NCBI RefSeq assembly: GCF_001039355.2
Contig: NW_019775407.1
Location: forward strand, 289,375-353,374
DNA length: 64,000 bases
Direction of reading: 5' to 3'
From: Lingula anatina
Taxonomy: Eukaryota > Brachiopoda > Lingulata > Lingulida > Lingulidae
The position numbers and the translations under genes are program-made. Shown one piece after another: positions 1-12,633 of this stretch. Position 1 is the stretch's first letter; every line of letters starts with the position of its first letter. Under the pieces are notes generated by a model, which was given only the letters and a program-made list of their open reading frames with translations, had not been told where the DNA came from and did not search any database.

Positions 1-1
1 C

Positions 2-32
<31 letters not shown>

Positions 33-43
33 ACACACACACC
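1..43. repeat. Poly-C / (CA)n microsatellite
   Basis: The window opens with a C run followed by CA dinucleotides. An equivalent, shorter C run lies just after the N at 2493, in front of the second copy of the following block, so its length differs between copies. Confidence 0.9.
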
Positions 44-2492
44 CGGCTACGGGCCTGACATGTCTATCAGATCAATGCTGATTAAAGTACTCGGACATTG
101 TGGTGTGTCATCATATTTCCCAGGACCTTTGGTCACTGGTGCCATCCCCGTGTTGGCGGTCAGTAGCTTTATACCACAGATGAGGAAGATTGGAGGTCTT
201 CAAGCGGCTTCCGGGGCGCCCTGTATATAGTTTATCGTTTTCACGGTGACATTTTAAAAAGAGGCGTGTTTTTGTGCGAGGCATCTGCAGGAGTGAGATG
301 ATATCGCTCTGATTTATGCAAACACTTCACGCCAAGACATGGATGTAGGGCTTTGTATTTCTATCATTAGGCTTTGGTAAAATAGGTAAAAAGTATCACC
401 AGTTATTCGAACTGTTACTGTTTCAAAAGGAATTCTTCTTAATCAAATTCCTTATGAATTAAGCCTAATAAATCTTATCAAGGTATATTTATGTCCACGC
501 CTAAACCCACCCCCGATAAGATGATATACTCGATTATTAAGAAAGTGCGTGCTCGCTATGTCCAGTAAGGTTATTTGGTCATTTTATCACCTGGGCTGGA
601 CATGTCCATATATGGGCACGTAGGTCATCTATGTCGAACTCACAAACGAGTCGTCATATCAGTTAAGGGCTACTTCGTCATCATGTCTACAGTTTACCGT
701 TGTCATAAACGACAGAGTCAATTGTGATATAGGGTCCGGTTCCCTTTGATTTTTTTACAGGAAAGCTCCGTGTTAGATTTTGACCCAGTAATGTCACGCT
801 GACCCGTACAAATCTATCGGAAGGCGGATGGTACACACTGGGCAGTCTTTGATGCGAATGCCTCATTAAAAGCTTTGCTACATGTATGTGTGTGCATGTG
901 TGTACTCGCGCGCGTGCATGCTTGACCATGTGTTGATATGTTTGTGCGTGGGTGCAGGCGCACGTATCCAGTGAACATGTATGCGTGCGTGTCCGCCCGG
1001 TGCGCGTGCATGTGCGTGGCCGCGGAAAACCAAGACTGGGCCAGTTTATTAATCCAAGAGAAAAACTGGGAGTGGTCGGCTCATGCCTTGGCTACAGACA
1101 TTTTCACCAAAATAATAGTATTCAGGATTATTGGGCAACTTGTCGCTGTGGACACTACAAACGTTTTGATGAAGCTAATAATGGGGAACATAAATCATTT
1201 ATGTGCGTTCATCACATCGAGTACCCGTTTGCACTTAATGTTCGCATTTAGGAATCTAGCTAAGAGATGATGCCTCCTTTGAAGTTTTAAAATTTGTCAG
1301 AGCATAAAAAGTAAAATAAACATTCAGTAGATGTTAAATGCGGTTTTAGATGTAAGTTAACGTAGCCCCTCTGAACTGGATAAGCAAACGACTTTTATAT
1401 GCGGTTGCTCAGTAATAAATGACTTTACGCCCTAGTAAATGCTACACATACTGACGTCAACCAAGGCTTATTTACTATTCTTTGGTTTTATCTCTGTCCT
1501 TTATCTCCCCAATATATCTGCACTTGTTTAGTAAACAGCTTATTCAATTATGACTTGGTGTAGCAGGTGTGGTTGTGTCCAAGTCACGAAGGAGAGCAGC
1601 CATTCCGACGATGGAGGGGGGGGGGGGGCATGACACGACTGCACTCGTAACTAAATTCTCTGCAGCGATTTGCATGTCAGATGAGAAACCAAAAGTTCCG
1701 AATTTAATTAACTTTGCAAGTCAGTATGCACACCCTTCATCACCTCACTTTACATACACGAACAAGTTCCTCTGCTCTAACGCGAACAAGTTAAATTTAA
1801 GATATCCTATCCGCGATTTTCGTGACAAGTCGAATTTTCCTCATGGCTGCACTTGGTTTCGATTATTTAAGTCATTTTAAATGAAGCGAGTTAGTTCTAA
1901 AGGACTGGCGGTCAAGATAAAATTGTTAAAAGTAACAATATGGTCACTTTCAGCACTAAAAGCTGTTCTGACAAGTGTTGGTTGACGGGTCTTTAATGTA
2001 GATGAGTGACGAGCGGATCCACACTTTACTTTTTCTTTATAAAAAAAAAAAAAAAACCGCATTGCATCTTAGCAATTCGTCAAATGATTAATATATTTAT
2101 ATATTTTTTTTAATACCAAGACCAAAGTCACTGGAAATATTCTTGCCATGATGCGCTGCGTATTACATGTAGTAGTCCCTGTCATCTTCAGATTACGGAG
2201 ATACTTATTCAAGAGTACATGTGAATGGACCAAAATATAATTAATGCAACAAGTGCGGTTTCTAAGCATCTTAACCTTAACCACTGACCGATAGCAATGA
2301 CTATCACACCTTCCAAGATTGCAGGACAAGGTGTCGTTCAAAGAAGTTCCAGGTACGGTACCTCAGAGTAAGCATATTTACAACATTACCAAAACTGAAC
2401 GTTTATTGACTACTAACAAGTCTTTGTTATCAAAGTGAAAATATCCTTACACTAGTTTCACCAGTTTATCCTACTCGCATATCAGGTGTATA
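44..2492. repeat. Non-coding block, copy 1 (pairs with 2521-4973)
   Basis: About 2.45 kb that recurs almost base for base after the N at 2493, with scattered substitutions and small indels, for example different lengths of the G run near 1615 and the A run near 2041. Short open frames exist on both strands but are interrupted or altered between copies, have no splice logic and resemble no family I know. I see no gene here. It is best read as one of two allelic versions of the same locus. Confidence 0.75.
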
Positions 2493-2520
2493 NCCAACCC
2501 CATTCCCCCCCCCCCCCCCC

Positions 2521-4973
2521 CACACCCGGCTACGGGCCTGACATGTCTATCAGATCAATGCGGATTAAAGTACTCGGACATTGTGGTGTGTCATCATATT
2601 TCCCAGGACCTTTGGTCACTGGTGCCATCCCCGTGTTGGCGGTCAGTAGCTTTATACCACAGATGAGGAAGATTGGCGGTCTTCATGCGGCTTCCGGGGC
2701 GCCCTAGCCTGTATATAGTTTATCGTTTTCACGGTGACATTTTAAAAAAGAGGCGTGATTTTGTGCGATGCATTTGCAGGAGTGAGATGATATCGCTCTG
2801 ATTTATGCAAACACTTCACGCCAAGAAATGGATGTAGGGCTTTGTATTTCTATTATTAGGTTTTGGTAAAATAGGTAAAAAGTATCACCAGTTATTCGAA
2901 CTGTTACTGTTTCAAAAGGAATTCTTCTAAAATTCCTTATGAATTAAGCCTAATAAATCTTATCAAGGTATATTTATGTCCACGCCTAAACCCACCCCCG
3001 ATAAGATGATGTACTCGATTATTAAGAAAGTGCGTGCTCGCTATTTCCAGTAAGGTCATTTGGTCATTTAATCACCTGGGCTGGACATGTCCATATATGG
3101 GCACGTAGGTCATCTATGTCGAACTCACAAACGAGTCGTCATATCAGTTAAGGGGTACTTGGTCATCATGTATACAGTTTACCATTGTCATAAACGACAG
3201 AGTCAATTGTGATATAGGGTCCGGTTCCCTTTGATTTTTTACAGGAAAGCTCCGTGTTAGATTTTGACCCAGTAATGTCACGCTGACCCGTACAAATTTA
3301 TCGGAAGGCGGATGGTACACACTGGGCAGTCTTTGATGCGACTGCCTCATTTAAAGCTCTGCTACATGTATGTGTGTGCATGTGTGTACTCGCGCGCGTG
3401 CATGCTTGACCATGTGTTAATGTGCTTGTGCGTGGGTGCAGGCATGCATATCCAGTGAACATGTATGCATGCGTGTCTGTCGGGTGCGTGTGCATGTGCG
3501 TGGCCGCGGAAAACCAAGACTGGGCCAGTTTATTAATCCAAGAGAAAAACTGGGAGTGGTCGGCTCATATCTTGGATACAGTCATTTTCACCAAAATAAT
3601 AGTATTCAGGATTATTGGGCAACTTGTCGCTGTGAACACTATAAACGTTTTGATGGAGCTAATAATGGGGAATATAAATCATTTATGTGCGTTCATCACA
3701 TCGAGTACCCGTTTGCACTTAATGTTCGCATTTAGGAATCTAGCTTAGAGATGATGCCTCCTTTGAAGTTTTAAAATTTGTCAGTGCATAAAAAGGAAAA
3801 TAAACATTCAGTAGATGTTAAATGCGCTTTTAGATGTAAGTTAACGTAGCCCCTCTGAACTGGATAAGCAAACGACTTTTATATGCACATTATGGTTGCT
3901 CAGTAATAAATGACTTTACGCCCTAGTAATTGCTACACACACTGACGTCAACCAAGACTTATTTACTATTCTTTGGTTTTATCTCTGTCCTTTATCTCCC
4001 CGATATATCTGCACTTGTTTAGTAAACAGTGTATTCAATTATGAATTGGTGTAGCAGGTGTGGTAGTGTCCAAGTCACGAAGGAGAGCAGCCATTCCGAC
4101 GATGGAGGGGGGGGGGGGGGCATCACACGACTGCACTTGTAACTAAATTCTCTGCGACGAATTGCATGTCAGATGAGAAACCAAAAGTTCCGAATTTAAT
4201 TAACTTTGCAAGTCAATATGCACACCCTTCATCACCTCACTTAACATACACGAACAAGTTCCTCTGCTCTAACGCGAACAAGTTAAATTTAAGATATCCT
4301 ATCCGTGATTTTCGTGACAAGTCGAATTTTCCTCATGGCTGCACTTGGTTTCGATTATTTAAGTCATTTTAAATGAAGCGAGTTAGTTCTAAAGGACTGG
4401 CCGGTCAAGATAAAATTGTTAAAAGTAAGAATATGGTCATTTTCAGCACTAAAAGCTGTTCTAACAAGTGTTGGTTGACGGGTCTTTAATGTAGATGAGT
4501 GACGAGCGGATCCAAACTTTACTTTTTCTTTATAAAAAAAACCGCATTGCAGCTTAGCAATTCGTCAAATGATTAATATATATATATATATATACCAAGA
4601 CCAAAGTCACTGGAAATATTCTTGCCATGATGCGCTGCGTATTACATGTAGTAGTCCCTGTCATCTTCAGATTACGGAGATACTTATTCAAGAGTACATG
4701 TGAATGGACCAAAATATAATTCATGCAACAAGTGTGGTTTCTAAGCATCTTAACCTTAACCACTGACCGATAGCGCAATGACTATCACACCTCCCAAGAT
4801 TGCAGGACAAGGTGTCGTTCAAAGAAGTTCCAGGTACGGTACCTCAGAGTAAGCATATTTACAGCATTACCAAAACTGAACATTTATTGACTACTAACAA
4901 GTCTTTGTTATCAAAATGAAAATATCCTTACACTAGTTTCACCAGTTTATCCTACTCACATATCAGGTGTATA
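2521..4973. repeat. Non-coding block, copy 2
   Basis: Near-identical second copy of 44-2492. Copy 1 stops at the N, while this copy continues without a break into unique sequence after about 4973. That is the pattern expected of an overlapping contig end. An (AT)n tract at about 4577-4594 replaces an AT/T-rich stretch in copy 1. No gene is seen. Confidence 0.75.
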
Positions 4974-7263
4974 TAATCCATTCATTATTTTGACATTTTT
5001 CCCAAACACCTGTGATGATAAAAAATATAAGCAATTCAAGGGAAACATATTATCACAGTTTTACTCTATTATTTTCAGGGAAAAGGATAAACCGCAGACC
5101 ACGGCTGGTGCAAACCAGGATGGTCAAAAAACGAGGTCAAGTTGTAGTTCAAAGGTCAAATAACCACATAACTATAAGATGAGTCCGTATATTACCAAAC
5201 CTGAAGACCCTTGAATTTAGTGCTTAAAAGGCGAGAGACAAGAGGATCTAAGACTTTTCCTTTGACCAGCGCACCCAGGAGAAATTTTCGCTCCACAAGG
5301 CGAAGCAAGTGCTTCAAAATTGTATAGGCCAAAGCGAAGTACAAGTAACTCAAATCATGCCAGCATTAAAGGGATGGTCGTATGGCAAAGTCATTCAATT
5401 TGTTCCGCGCGAGACGACAATTGCATCATTAAGTAGCCTACTTGACATTTTAACAACTCATTTTCAATAAGATTTTAGTCAGGTATGTCATTTCCGAAAT
5501 ACGTGGCTTTGATTTACCGATGCGTTAAGATTGAGCCGATAACGTCGTTATATAGGCCTATAGTTACAGACAGTATATGAGTCTCATTTCCAGTCGCTGA
5601 CTGTGCGGTTTTGAGTCACGAATAGCGGAACACTCCGTGTCACTTTACCTCGCAAACCACAAGAAATAACTTTGTAGCCCGCTGTCCACATTTTGCGCGT
5701 ACTCGCTGTACTGCTACGTATTTTGCAGCGGATTCTCCTCCCGTTTTCATAGGAGAAGAGATTAAACTTGCAATCCAACGGTATACGACTAATCGCATTA
5801 TTATTGATGCGATGGACGGGACAACGGAGATATTAGATGTGCTTCCTGTGGTAAACTCGTCGTAATGTGACAGCCCACTGAAATTGGCTGTGCAGACATA
5901 TATCGACTCAACTTGTCTCGAAAGCAACTTTCAAACAAATTCCTCAGCCTCACCGATATAAAAAACGGCAGCTTACCTTTATAGAATACTACTCCCTGCA
6001 CTAGTACTGGTGTGTAAGTTTGAGTTCCTAAATCAGATGTCGACTGGACACAAATTTTGTTCTCTAAGATCACTGCGCACTTTGTAGAAAACGCTGTTTC
6101 TTATTTATGCGTATTAGATGTTCTGATCCTAGCTACAGGCTGCAAAGTAAATGTTGTCTCTTATTTATTCGTATTCAATGTTCTGATCCTACCCTGCCTA
6201 CACCACCTTTTATATATGTACCCCTCTCACACCCGGGAATCCCCGCAGTACTGCTTCGACAACCCCGAAAATCCTTCATCCCATGTGACTCTGACGTCCT
6301 TCATTAAATGTCAATGTTGACGTTAATTCACATCTGTATTCTAAAATGTATTTCTTCTACATATAATTTACCTGCAGACGTAACTAAGTGAAATTACAGG
6401 TGCGGGAATGAGCCGTTAAGAATAATTAACTCGCGTAGTACAAGCATGTTTACTTTTGTGCGTATTGTTTGAAATGTAATAAAAAGATGAATAAGCAAAA
6501 AGGTAGAGAAACAAGAGGGCAGACCTCCGTCAAAGCTAAAGGTAAATAAAAATATTTCATGTTTGGAAAATGTTAGGGGAACCGAGTTCTGTTGAAATTA
6601 CAATCATTTCTTTTTGTCCCGAAAAACTGTCTATCCTTAAACTGTTTTAAATTTCATTCAAATTTTATGAAGTACTTTAAAATATATATTGGCCACTAAT
6701 AAACCAACGAACCAATGTAAACGAAAAATAATAACCTACTCCGTTGACAATGGCTGAATAAATAACGCCATTAGCGGGTAAAACGTGCATTTGAACAGGA
6801 TATGACCCAAAGTGGTGGGCTTCGAGTGAGAATAAGCGAGGTTTTGCGGGATTTGGAGGAGAGTGCAAACAGAATCTATGGCAGACAGCGCATCTCTTTT
6901 GGGATCCATTATGCATCATTACTAGCTGAATTGAAGCTGTACTGAAGATGGGACATGCTACCCCGAATTTTAGAGATACTGGGAGGTTGCTTTTATTGTA
7001 AGCACGCGATTTACATTTTAATGGATGTGTTTTCAATAACAATGATGCCTAGGCATGGAATGACTGGCTTTATTAACAAATGGTGCCGAAAACGTACAGC
7101 ACTTCAACTAAGTGTGATTTGTATGGTATGTCTTAAAGGAAAGTGACGAAATTTGCTACAGAAACTACCGATTATAGCCTGGATAATTGCTTACATGTCG
7201 AGGGGCTGGGGTGTCAAGGGGGTCCTGACCCCCCCTTCAATTTCTGAAAAAATCACACCAATG
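4974..7263. other. Intergenic, no gene recognised
   Basis: AT-rich unique sequence. The open frames are short (under about 125 codons), overlap one another on opposite strands and carry no recognisable motif. There is a loosely repeated phrase near 6098-6200, in which a stretch ending in 'atgttctgatcct' occurs twice. Nothing else is supported. Confidence 0.6.
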
Positions 7264-7431
7264 CAGGGGCGGATTTAGGCCGTCTTCTGGGTCTTCCGGA
7301 AGACGGTCAGATTTTCAAGTTTACATTATCGGGCATCTTATATTTTCTGTCGGAAGACGGTCAAAAATGGAGGATGGATCAACAAAGGTAATTTGGAAGA
7401 CTGTCAGAAAATATCTCTGGATCCTCCCCTG
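7264..7431. mobile_element. Short hAT-like MITE
   Basis: 168 bp bounded by imperfect inverted ends, caggggcggatttagg on the left and the complement of ctggatcctcccctg on the right. The direct repeat ccaatg lies immediately outside both ends (7258-7263 and 7432-7437). Ends of the CAGGGGCGGATC type are common in hAT-derived MITEs. The visible 6 bp duplication is shorter than the usual 8 bp of hAT elements, so the assignment is tentative. A related right end (cctggatctgcccct) near 7590-7604 suggests the insertion is nested in an older element. Confidence 0.55.
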
Positions 7432-7690
7432 CCAATGGACCCCTCTTGAAATTAAAAATTGACTAGCTGAATCATAGTTCTAAAGTACCAAAATTTTTCG
7501 GGGCCCTTCAGCAGGCCCCGAACCCCACGCCAAGGGGGGGGGGGGGGGGGGTTAAGGTCGTCTTCGCATCCCCGGCCCCCCTTCAAATAATCCTGGATCT
7601 GCCCCTATAGGTTCATATAGAACATGCCCTGAGTGTCAGGGCACAATAAAGCTAGCTTGCTCACTGTACTTTTCATGTGGCAGCTTTAAA

Positions 7691-7767
7691 GTCAGTATTG
7701 CTGATATGGGTTATATAATAAATCAAGATCAAGCTGGCAATACTGGAATCTAGAACCTAGGGTAATA
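7691..7767 (-). repeat. Dispersed repeat, member 1
   Basis: Roughly 75 bp that reappears in reverse complement at 51662-51735, 44 kb away, sharing the run ccctaggttctagattcc and the following 'tattgccagc' and 'gatcttgattt'. It marks an interspersed repeat family, probably a MITE fragment. No coding capacity. Confidence 0.6.
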
Positions 7768-8579
7768 GAACATGTCTTGGATAGGAATCTCATAGAGCAT
7801 CCGGTAGAATTCCTATAGTCTTGTAGGATTTTTACATAGTCACACAGAGTCCTATAGGAAAGTTTTGAAAGGTTAAAAATTTACACAAAGATGAAAAACA
7901 ACGTTAAATCGCCCACAAGAAAATTAAACCAAAAAATGAATAAAAGATAAAGAAAAAAACCAAACAAAACAGGAACAGCGTAGACGTCAATGGGGAAAAG
8001 TTATAAACAATTAATACGTTTCTACGTATTTTTTGGGTTTCCATGGAAAATTATTCTGCGCACATAAGAAAACACTGACGTCACCCAATATTTTAGGCTA
8101 CCAGCCATGCGTTCCTTATTGTATTATAACTTTATTCGTTTTTTTTTCATGGAAAAATACAAATAAATAAAATTACTCTGAATGTATTCAAAGAACTGAA
8201 ATTTCTATTAAAGCACGCTTTTCTTATTTATTCCCCGTAAATTATAAACGTTTTGGGCACAAAGTCGGATGAGAGCCACGCAAAACTCTATGGTCGGGTA
8301 AACACGAGGCAATGGCTTGCCAGCATGTGCTCCGCATAATTTCTAAATTAATTCGGTTTTGCATACAAAACGGAATTTTGCACTTGAAAGGTAAGGCAGA
8401 TTAGAAACGTATTACTCACAGGAGACTGATTTGAGAACAAATGATAAATCATCTTTACACAAAGAAAATTACAAAAATTACATGTTTTTTCATGAAAAGA
8501 TAATTTAATGTAAAATAAAAAAAGAAAGGAACAAAGTATAGCCTTAGCATTTTAACTAGGATGATTGTAAAAGCCATGT

Positions 8580-10380
8580 GTAATAATAATAATAAAAAAA
8601 AAACACTTCTTTAAAACCGCGCTACACAAGCGTCTCAGCGCTGTTTACATAAAAAAATAAAAACTCCACAGATAAATTAAAGCCAGTATAGACTAAAAAC
8701 AGAATACTTAAAAATTTTAAAAACTAAAAAGATGCTATAAATTAAAGTATTCTTTAAATAAAAAAGTTTTTAAATTCTTCTTAAAACAGTAATATGAGTC
8801 ATCCAGAGACACATTAGATCTTGTGATAAAATTAGACCATAAAATCGGTGCACAAATCTCGAAACTTCTGTGTCCATATGTTTTAAGAGTCTTTTTGGTG
8901 TCTTTTCGCTTAAGTTGAAGTTGTCCACTAGATCGAAGTGATCTGATAGGAGTTAAAAGTTCTATGGTAGAATTTAAGTAAAATGGACAGTCGCCCTTTA
9001 AAATCTTAAAAGTCAAAAGTAATATTTTAAAAACTATTCGTTGAGACACGGGTAGCCAGTGGAGGTTTCGCAGAATTGGTGTGATGTGGTCGGACTTCTG
9101 AGCTTTACAGAGGAGACGAGCAGCATTTGATAGTTAGGTATTCCAAACAATAGGCTATTGCAATAATCCAGTCTAGAGGTTACGAATGCATGGATGAGTA
9201 ATTCAGTTTGCTTGGTGTTAATAAGGTGAAAGATCTTGGATATCCGTTGGAGACTAAAATATGCTGTTTTAAATTCTTTGTTAATGTGTGATGTCATTTC
9301 ACATTTGTTATTAAAAATAACACCCAAGTTCCTTACTTCTGTTGTTGGTTTTATAAAAGAATCCCCAACTCTAATACTATCAAGTGCAGTATTGTCTTTG
9401 GAAAACTTAGAGTTGAAATGGACTAATTCAGTTTTTTCATCATTAAAAACTAAGTAGTTGGACTTGAGCCAAGATCTAAGTTAATTCACACAAGCCTCAA
9501 TAGTTGCTTTTTCATCACAAAGATTTTCACATATAACATATATCTGGGAATCATCTGCATACAACATCAAATTGAAACCAAACTGAGCAACTATATCCTC
9601 AATTGGTGAGGTGTAGAGTGTAAACAGTATAGGACCAAGCACGGAGCCTTGTGGCACACCATAAAGTAATTTGCTTAATTTTGAAACAGAAGAGCCTATG
9701 CGTACATGTTGCTCGCGTCCAGTTAGATAAGACCGAAACCAGGAGAGAACTGTCCCAGTTATCCCAAACCGATGTGCAAGTCGTTGGAGCAATATGTCGT
9801 GATCGAGAGTATCGAAAGCTGCTGATAGATCAAGAAGAATCAATGTCACATGTTTCTGATCATTCAGGGCTTGGAGAATGTCATTCTGCACCTTAAGAAG
9901 GGCTGTTTCTGTACTGTGGTTTGGTCTATATGCAGACTGGCATTTTGCATATAAGGAAAAACTGCTCAAATAGTCATTTAATTGGCTTGCAACAATACGT
10001 TCCAGGAGTTTGGAAAGAAATGGCAGATTCGAGATTGGTCGATAGTTTTTTAGGACATTAGAATTAAGGTCTGCCTTCTTTATCAGTGGTCTTAGCACTG
10101 CCTTCTTAAAGCACAGAGGGACTTTTCCAGTTTCCAGCGATTTGTTCACAAGTTGGGTTAGAAAAGGTACAAGTTCATCAATATTTTCTACAATCAATGC
10201 TGGAGGTAAAATATCAAGAATGGACGACGTTGGCTTTGCCTTCTTCACAAACTTCTTGACTGTATCCAATGAAACAGTAGAGAACTTATGGAAAGAGTAT
10301 GGACACAAGCGATCAGTTGAAGCTGTAGATAAGGTTTTGTCTATACAGTTCCTGAGGTCAGTAACTTTCTTGTGTAATTA
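8580..10380 (-). mobile_element. 5'-truncated CR1/L2-like LINE, reverse transcriptase pseudogene
   Basis: Read on the minus strand, 10308 down to 9481 encodes a reverse transcriptase: NYRPISNLPFLSKLLERIV, LLDLSAAFDTLDHDIL, YGVPQGSVLGPIL and the catalytic YADDSQIY. After an in-frame TAA (9481-9483) the same frame continues to about 9135 with RNLGVIFNNKCEM and HAFVTSRLDYCNSLLFGIP. A small deletion with frameshift near 9135 then moves the rest (NAARLLCKAQKSDHITPIL, HWLPVSQRIVFKILLLTFK) into another frame, ending at 8735. The 5' side (endonuclease and finger region) is absent beyond about 10380. The 3' end carries a trinucleotide tail, read as (ATT)n on the minus strand, at 8581-8594, as in CR1/L2-type elements. 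It is a dead copy. Confidence 0.88.
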
Positions 10381-12325
10381 GCTATTATACCTGTACGCTG
10401 ACTTTTTTGAACATAATATTGTAAAAATTGCTGGATTGCTCCTGAAAAAAAAATGCAATTTAGCAAAACTCCCTAATACCTTTTTTTTTAATTCCAGAAA
10501 ATCAGTTTTGACACGATCCCTCTTGCTGTGACAGTACCCTATGGCCCTGATTGTGACATATGTGTCTCCTCTGACGCATTTGGCGGACTTCATTTCCGTA
10601 CAGCAGCAGACAGCCACAGTGCTAGCACATCTTAATCCTCAAAACATCTTAATTCTCAAAAATATTGGAACAAAATATAGCATATAGTAAAAGGTGGTAA
10701 ATCGCCAAAGCGTCATACCCTCACCCTATACTATATCAACAACAGCCATATAATAATAAAAATAAAAATGATAGTAATAATAATAATAATAATAGAGTAC
10801 TGTAGTATAATATACGCTAAATAGAGGGATCACCTGGAGTGTCATTTGCCTTTAGAACTTTTAGAAGTTTTTAATATTTGATCCCAATATCTTACAAGGG
10901 CCAACTTCAAAATTTACCTTTGGTCTTCAAATTTTGTTAAAAGACCAAGCACGGTGAAACTCGTACGTCTGTTTATATCCTCAAATATGAAAATACTTCA
11001 AATGTTGAACAATGTTCTACCTCATCTATAGAAATGACATAGCAGCAAAATAGTTGTTTCTTAAATACTATCACAATTTATCGCCACATGCATGAACCTT
11101 CACCACAATCTAGCGTCACATATTTTAAAAACACTTATTATAAATAACAACATCTTTCATGTGTTCAGTGCGTCAGGTTTATTTTTGGCACTGTTGTCTT
11201 AAAATGCGACCGTGACCCCAACGTTATCACTGATCTCTTTACTCTAACGCTGTTACCCAATAAAGAGCTTGTAGGGAAAGCATTTCGTCACGGATTCCCT
11301 AAACATATTCAAAATATGCTTTAAATTTTCATCGAAGAACGCGTACTTTATGTTTAATAGTCAAAAATGCATTAGAAACGCTTGGTCCAAAGAATGTAGA
11401 ATAAGCATGATGTACCATGTTATTGAATATTTAAATCAATTTATAGTGAAACACATTATTTCTCTGGCTGTTGACAGTCATTTTGTAGTATAAGGCAAAT
11501 CAAATCAGTGAGCCTCCCCCAGCTGATTTTGTGGCAAGAACGAGTACGAGTGGGCATTGGAGGCAATCTTGCTAAAATATGATTACAATATGGTATCAAG
11601 TTTATTCATGGGGACCCAAACCATTAAAATTCCCGCAATAAGTATGTAGTTAAATCGTGTGACTAAGGAGAGAAATAAATGAGTATTGTAAGAAAATATA
11701 TTGTTAAAAAGATGTTAATATGGCTGTTATATATTTCTATATAATTCTATATTTTGGACTTGGCGGATATATTGTGAAACTGTCTATAGTTTCAATTGCT
11801 GCATACAAGTTGCAACATCAGTGTTGACATGTAAAACGTCCAAAGTTAGGCCCCATGGCGTTATAAGTAATGAGATGTCACGGTAACATGCATAACGGTG
11901 CTGTTTTGTCTATAAAGTGAAATAACTCTTATCTTTTAAGCCAGTTTAAGAGGAAATTTTTATTTCTTTGGTTTTTGATGGCCATTTCAACAAATGTCAT
12001 CAGCATGTTTCTTCAGTACTTTATTTTTACTCAGTATACATTTACCTGACTCTAGTCATAGTTTTCTAGGTTTCCCAACGCCAAAGGTATACAACTGCAA
12101 AGAGACCAAAAAGTAACGTGTCCCGTTATTGAAACAAATCCAAATCAATCCAATAGAAAATCAAATAACGACAACGTTTCTGACACGGTGAAGTACACGT
12201 GCCTTCAGCATGTCAACTCCGGCAGGTCACTTGGTGTGGAAGAGATTGAGTCATTGCAAGATCTGCTGTTGGAGGTTCGATAAGTGTGACGAACACCAAG
12301 ATTTGATTACCTGTTCTGATACCAG
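10381..12325. other. Intergenic, diverged duplicate of the DBH-B upstream region
   Basis: No gene is seen. The stretch near 10565-10625 resembles 23115-23180 and its copy at 33935-34000 (shared ccgtacaa/ccgtacag, gacagcc and gtgctagcaca). The stretch near 11090-11350 resembles 36440-36680 upstream of DBH-B (shared gttcagtgcgtc, tttatttttggcactgtt and cgaccgtgacccc variants). So the segment upstream of DBH-A appears to be an old duplicate of the one upstream of DBH-B. An (AAT)n tract lies at about 10750-10795. Confidence 0.5.
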
Positions 12326-12633
12326 GACTTAAAATAAATCTTTGTCAGGAAACGTGTGTTTATCATGTGATAGCAGACGGGGTTAAAAAGGGTTGGCGCG
12401 TCCGTTAGGATTAAAGGACTGACAACCCGGGAAGAAGCGCGAAAGGGACATCAGTTCACAAAAAGTGGGCATAAGCCTTGCTCCCACTGAGTGGCTTAAC
12501 CTGACAAATCACTTTATTTCAGAAGTCAAATATTTGCAGGATTTGAGGACGGTTGGTCTCATCGCAGCAGCATCTGCCATATCTACCTGCCGTTTCCCAA
12601 CGCTTCAACTACCGGGCCAGAGCAGACACCAAA
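12326..12633 (+). promoter_or_regulatory. Conserved 5' flank / leader of DBH-A
   Basis: Sequence just before the DBH-A start that aligns well with 37359-37500 before DBH-B: gacttaaaataaat, cttgtcagga, a 'gtgatag...gttaaaa' segment and gggacatcagtt occur in the same order in both. The paralogues' introns are otherwise largely diverged, so retention here suggests promoter or 5' leader function. No TATA box is obvious at a fixed distance. Transcription start unknown. Confidence 0.5.

Noticed and set aside
687-3748. Open frames of 60-110 codons on both strands in the two leading blocks
   Set aside because: They overlap on opposite strands, are rich in His/Cys only because of TGTG/CACA sequence, change between the two copies and have no family resemblance.
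6677-7042. 121-codon minus-strand frame
   Set aside because: No motif, no homologous copy, no splice partner; length is within chance for this much AT-rich DNA.
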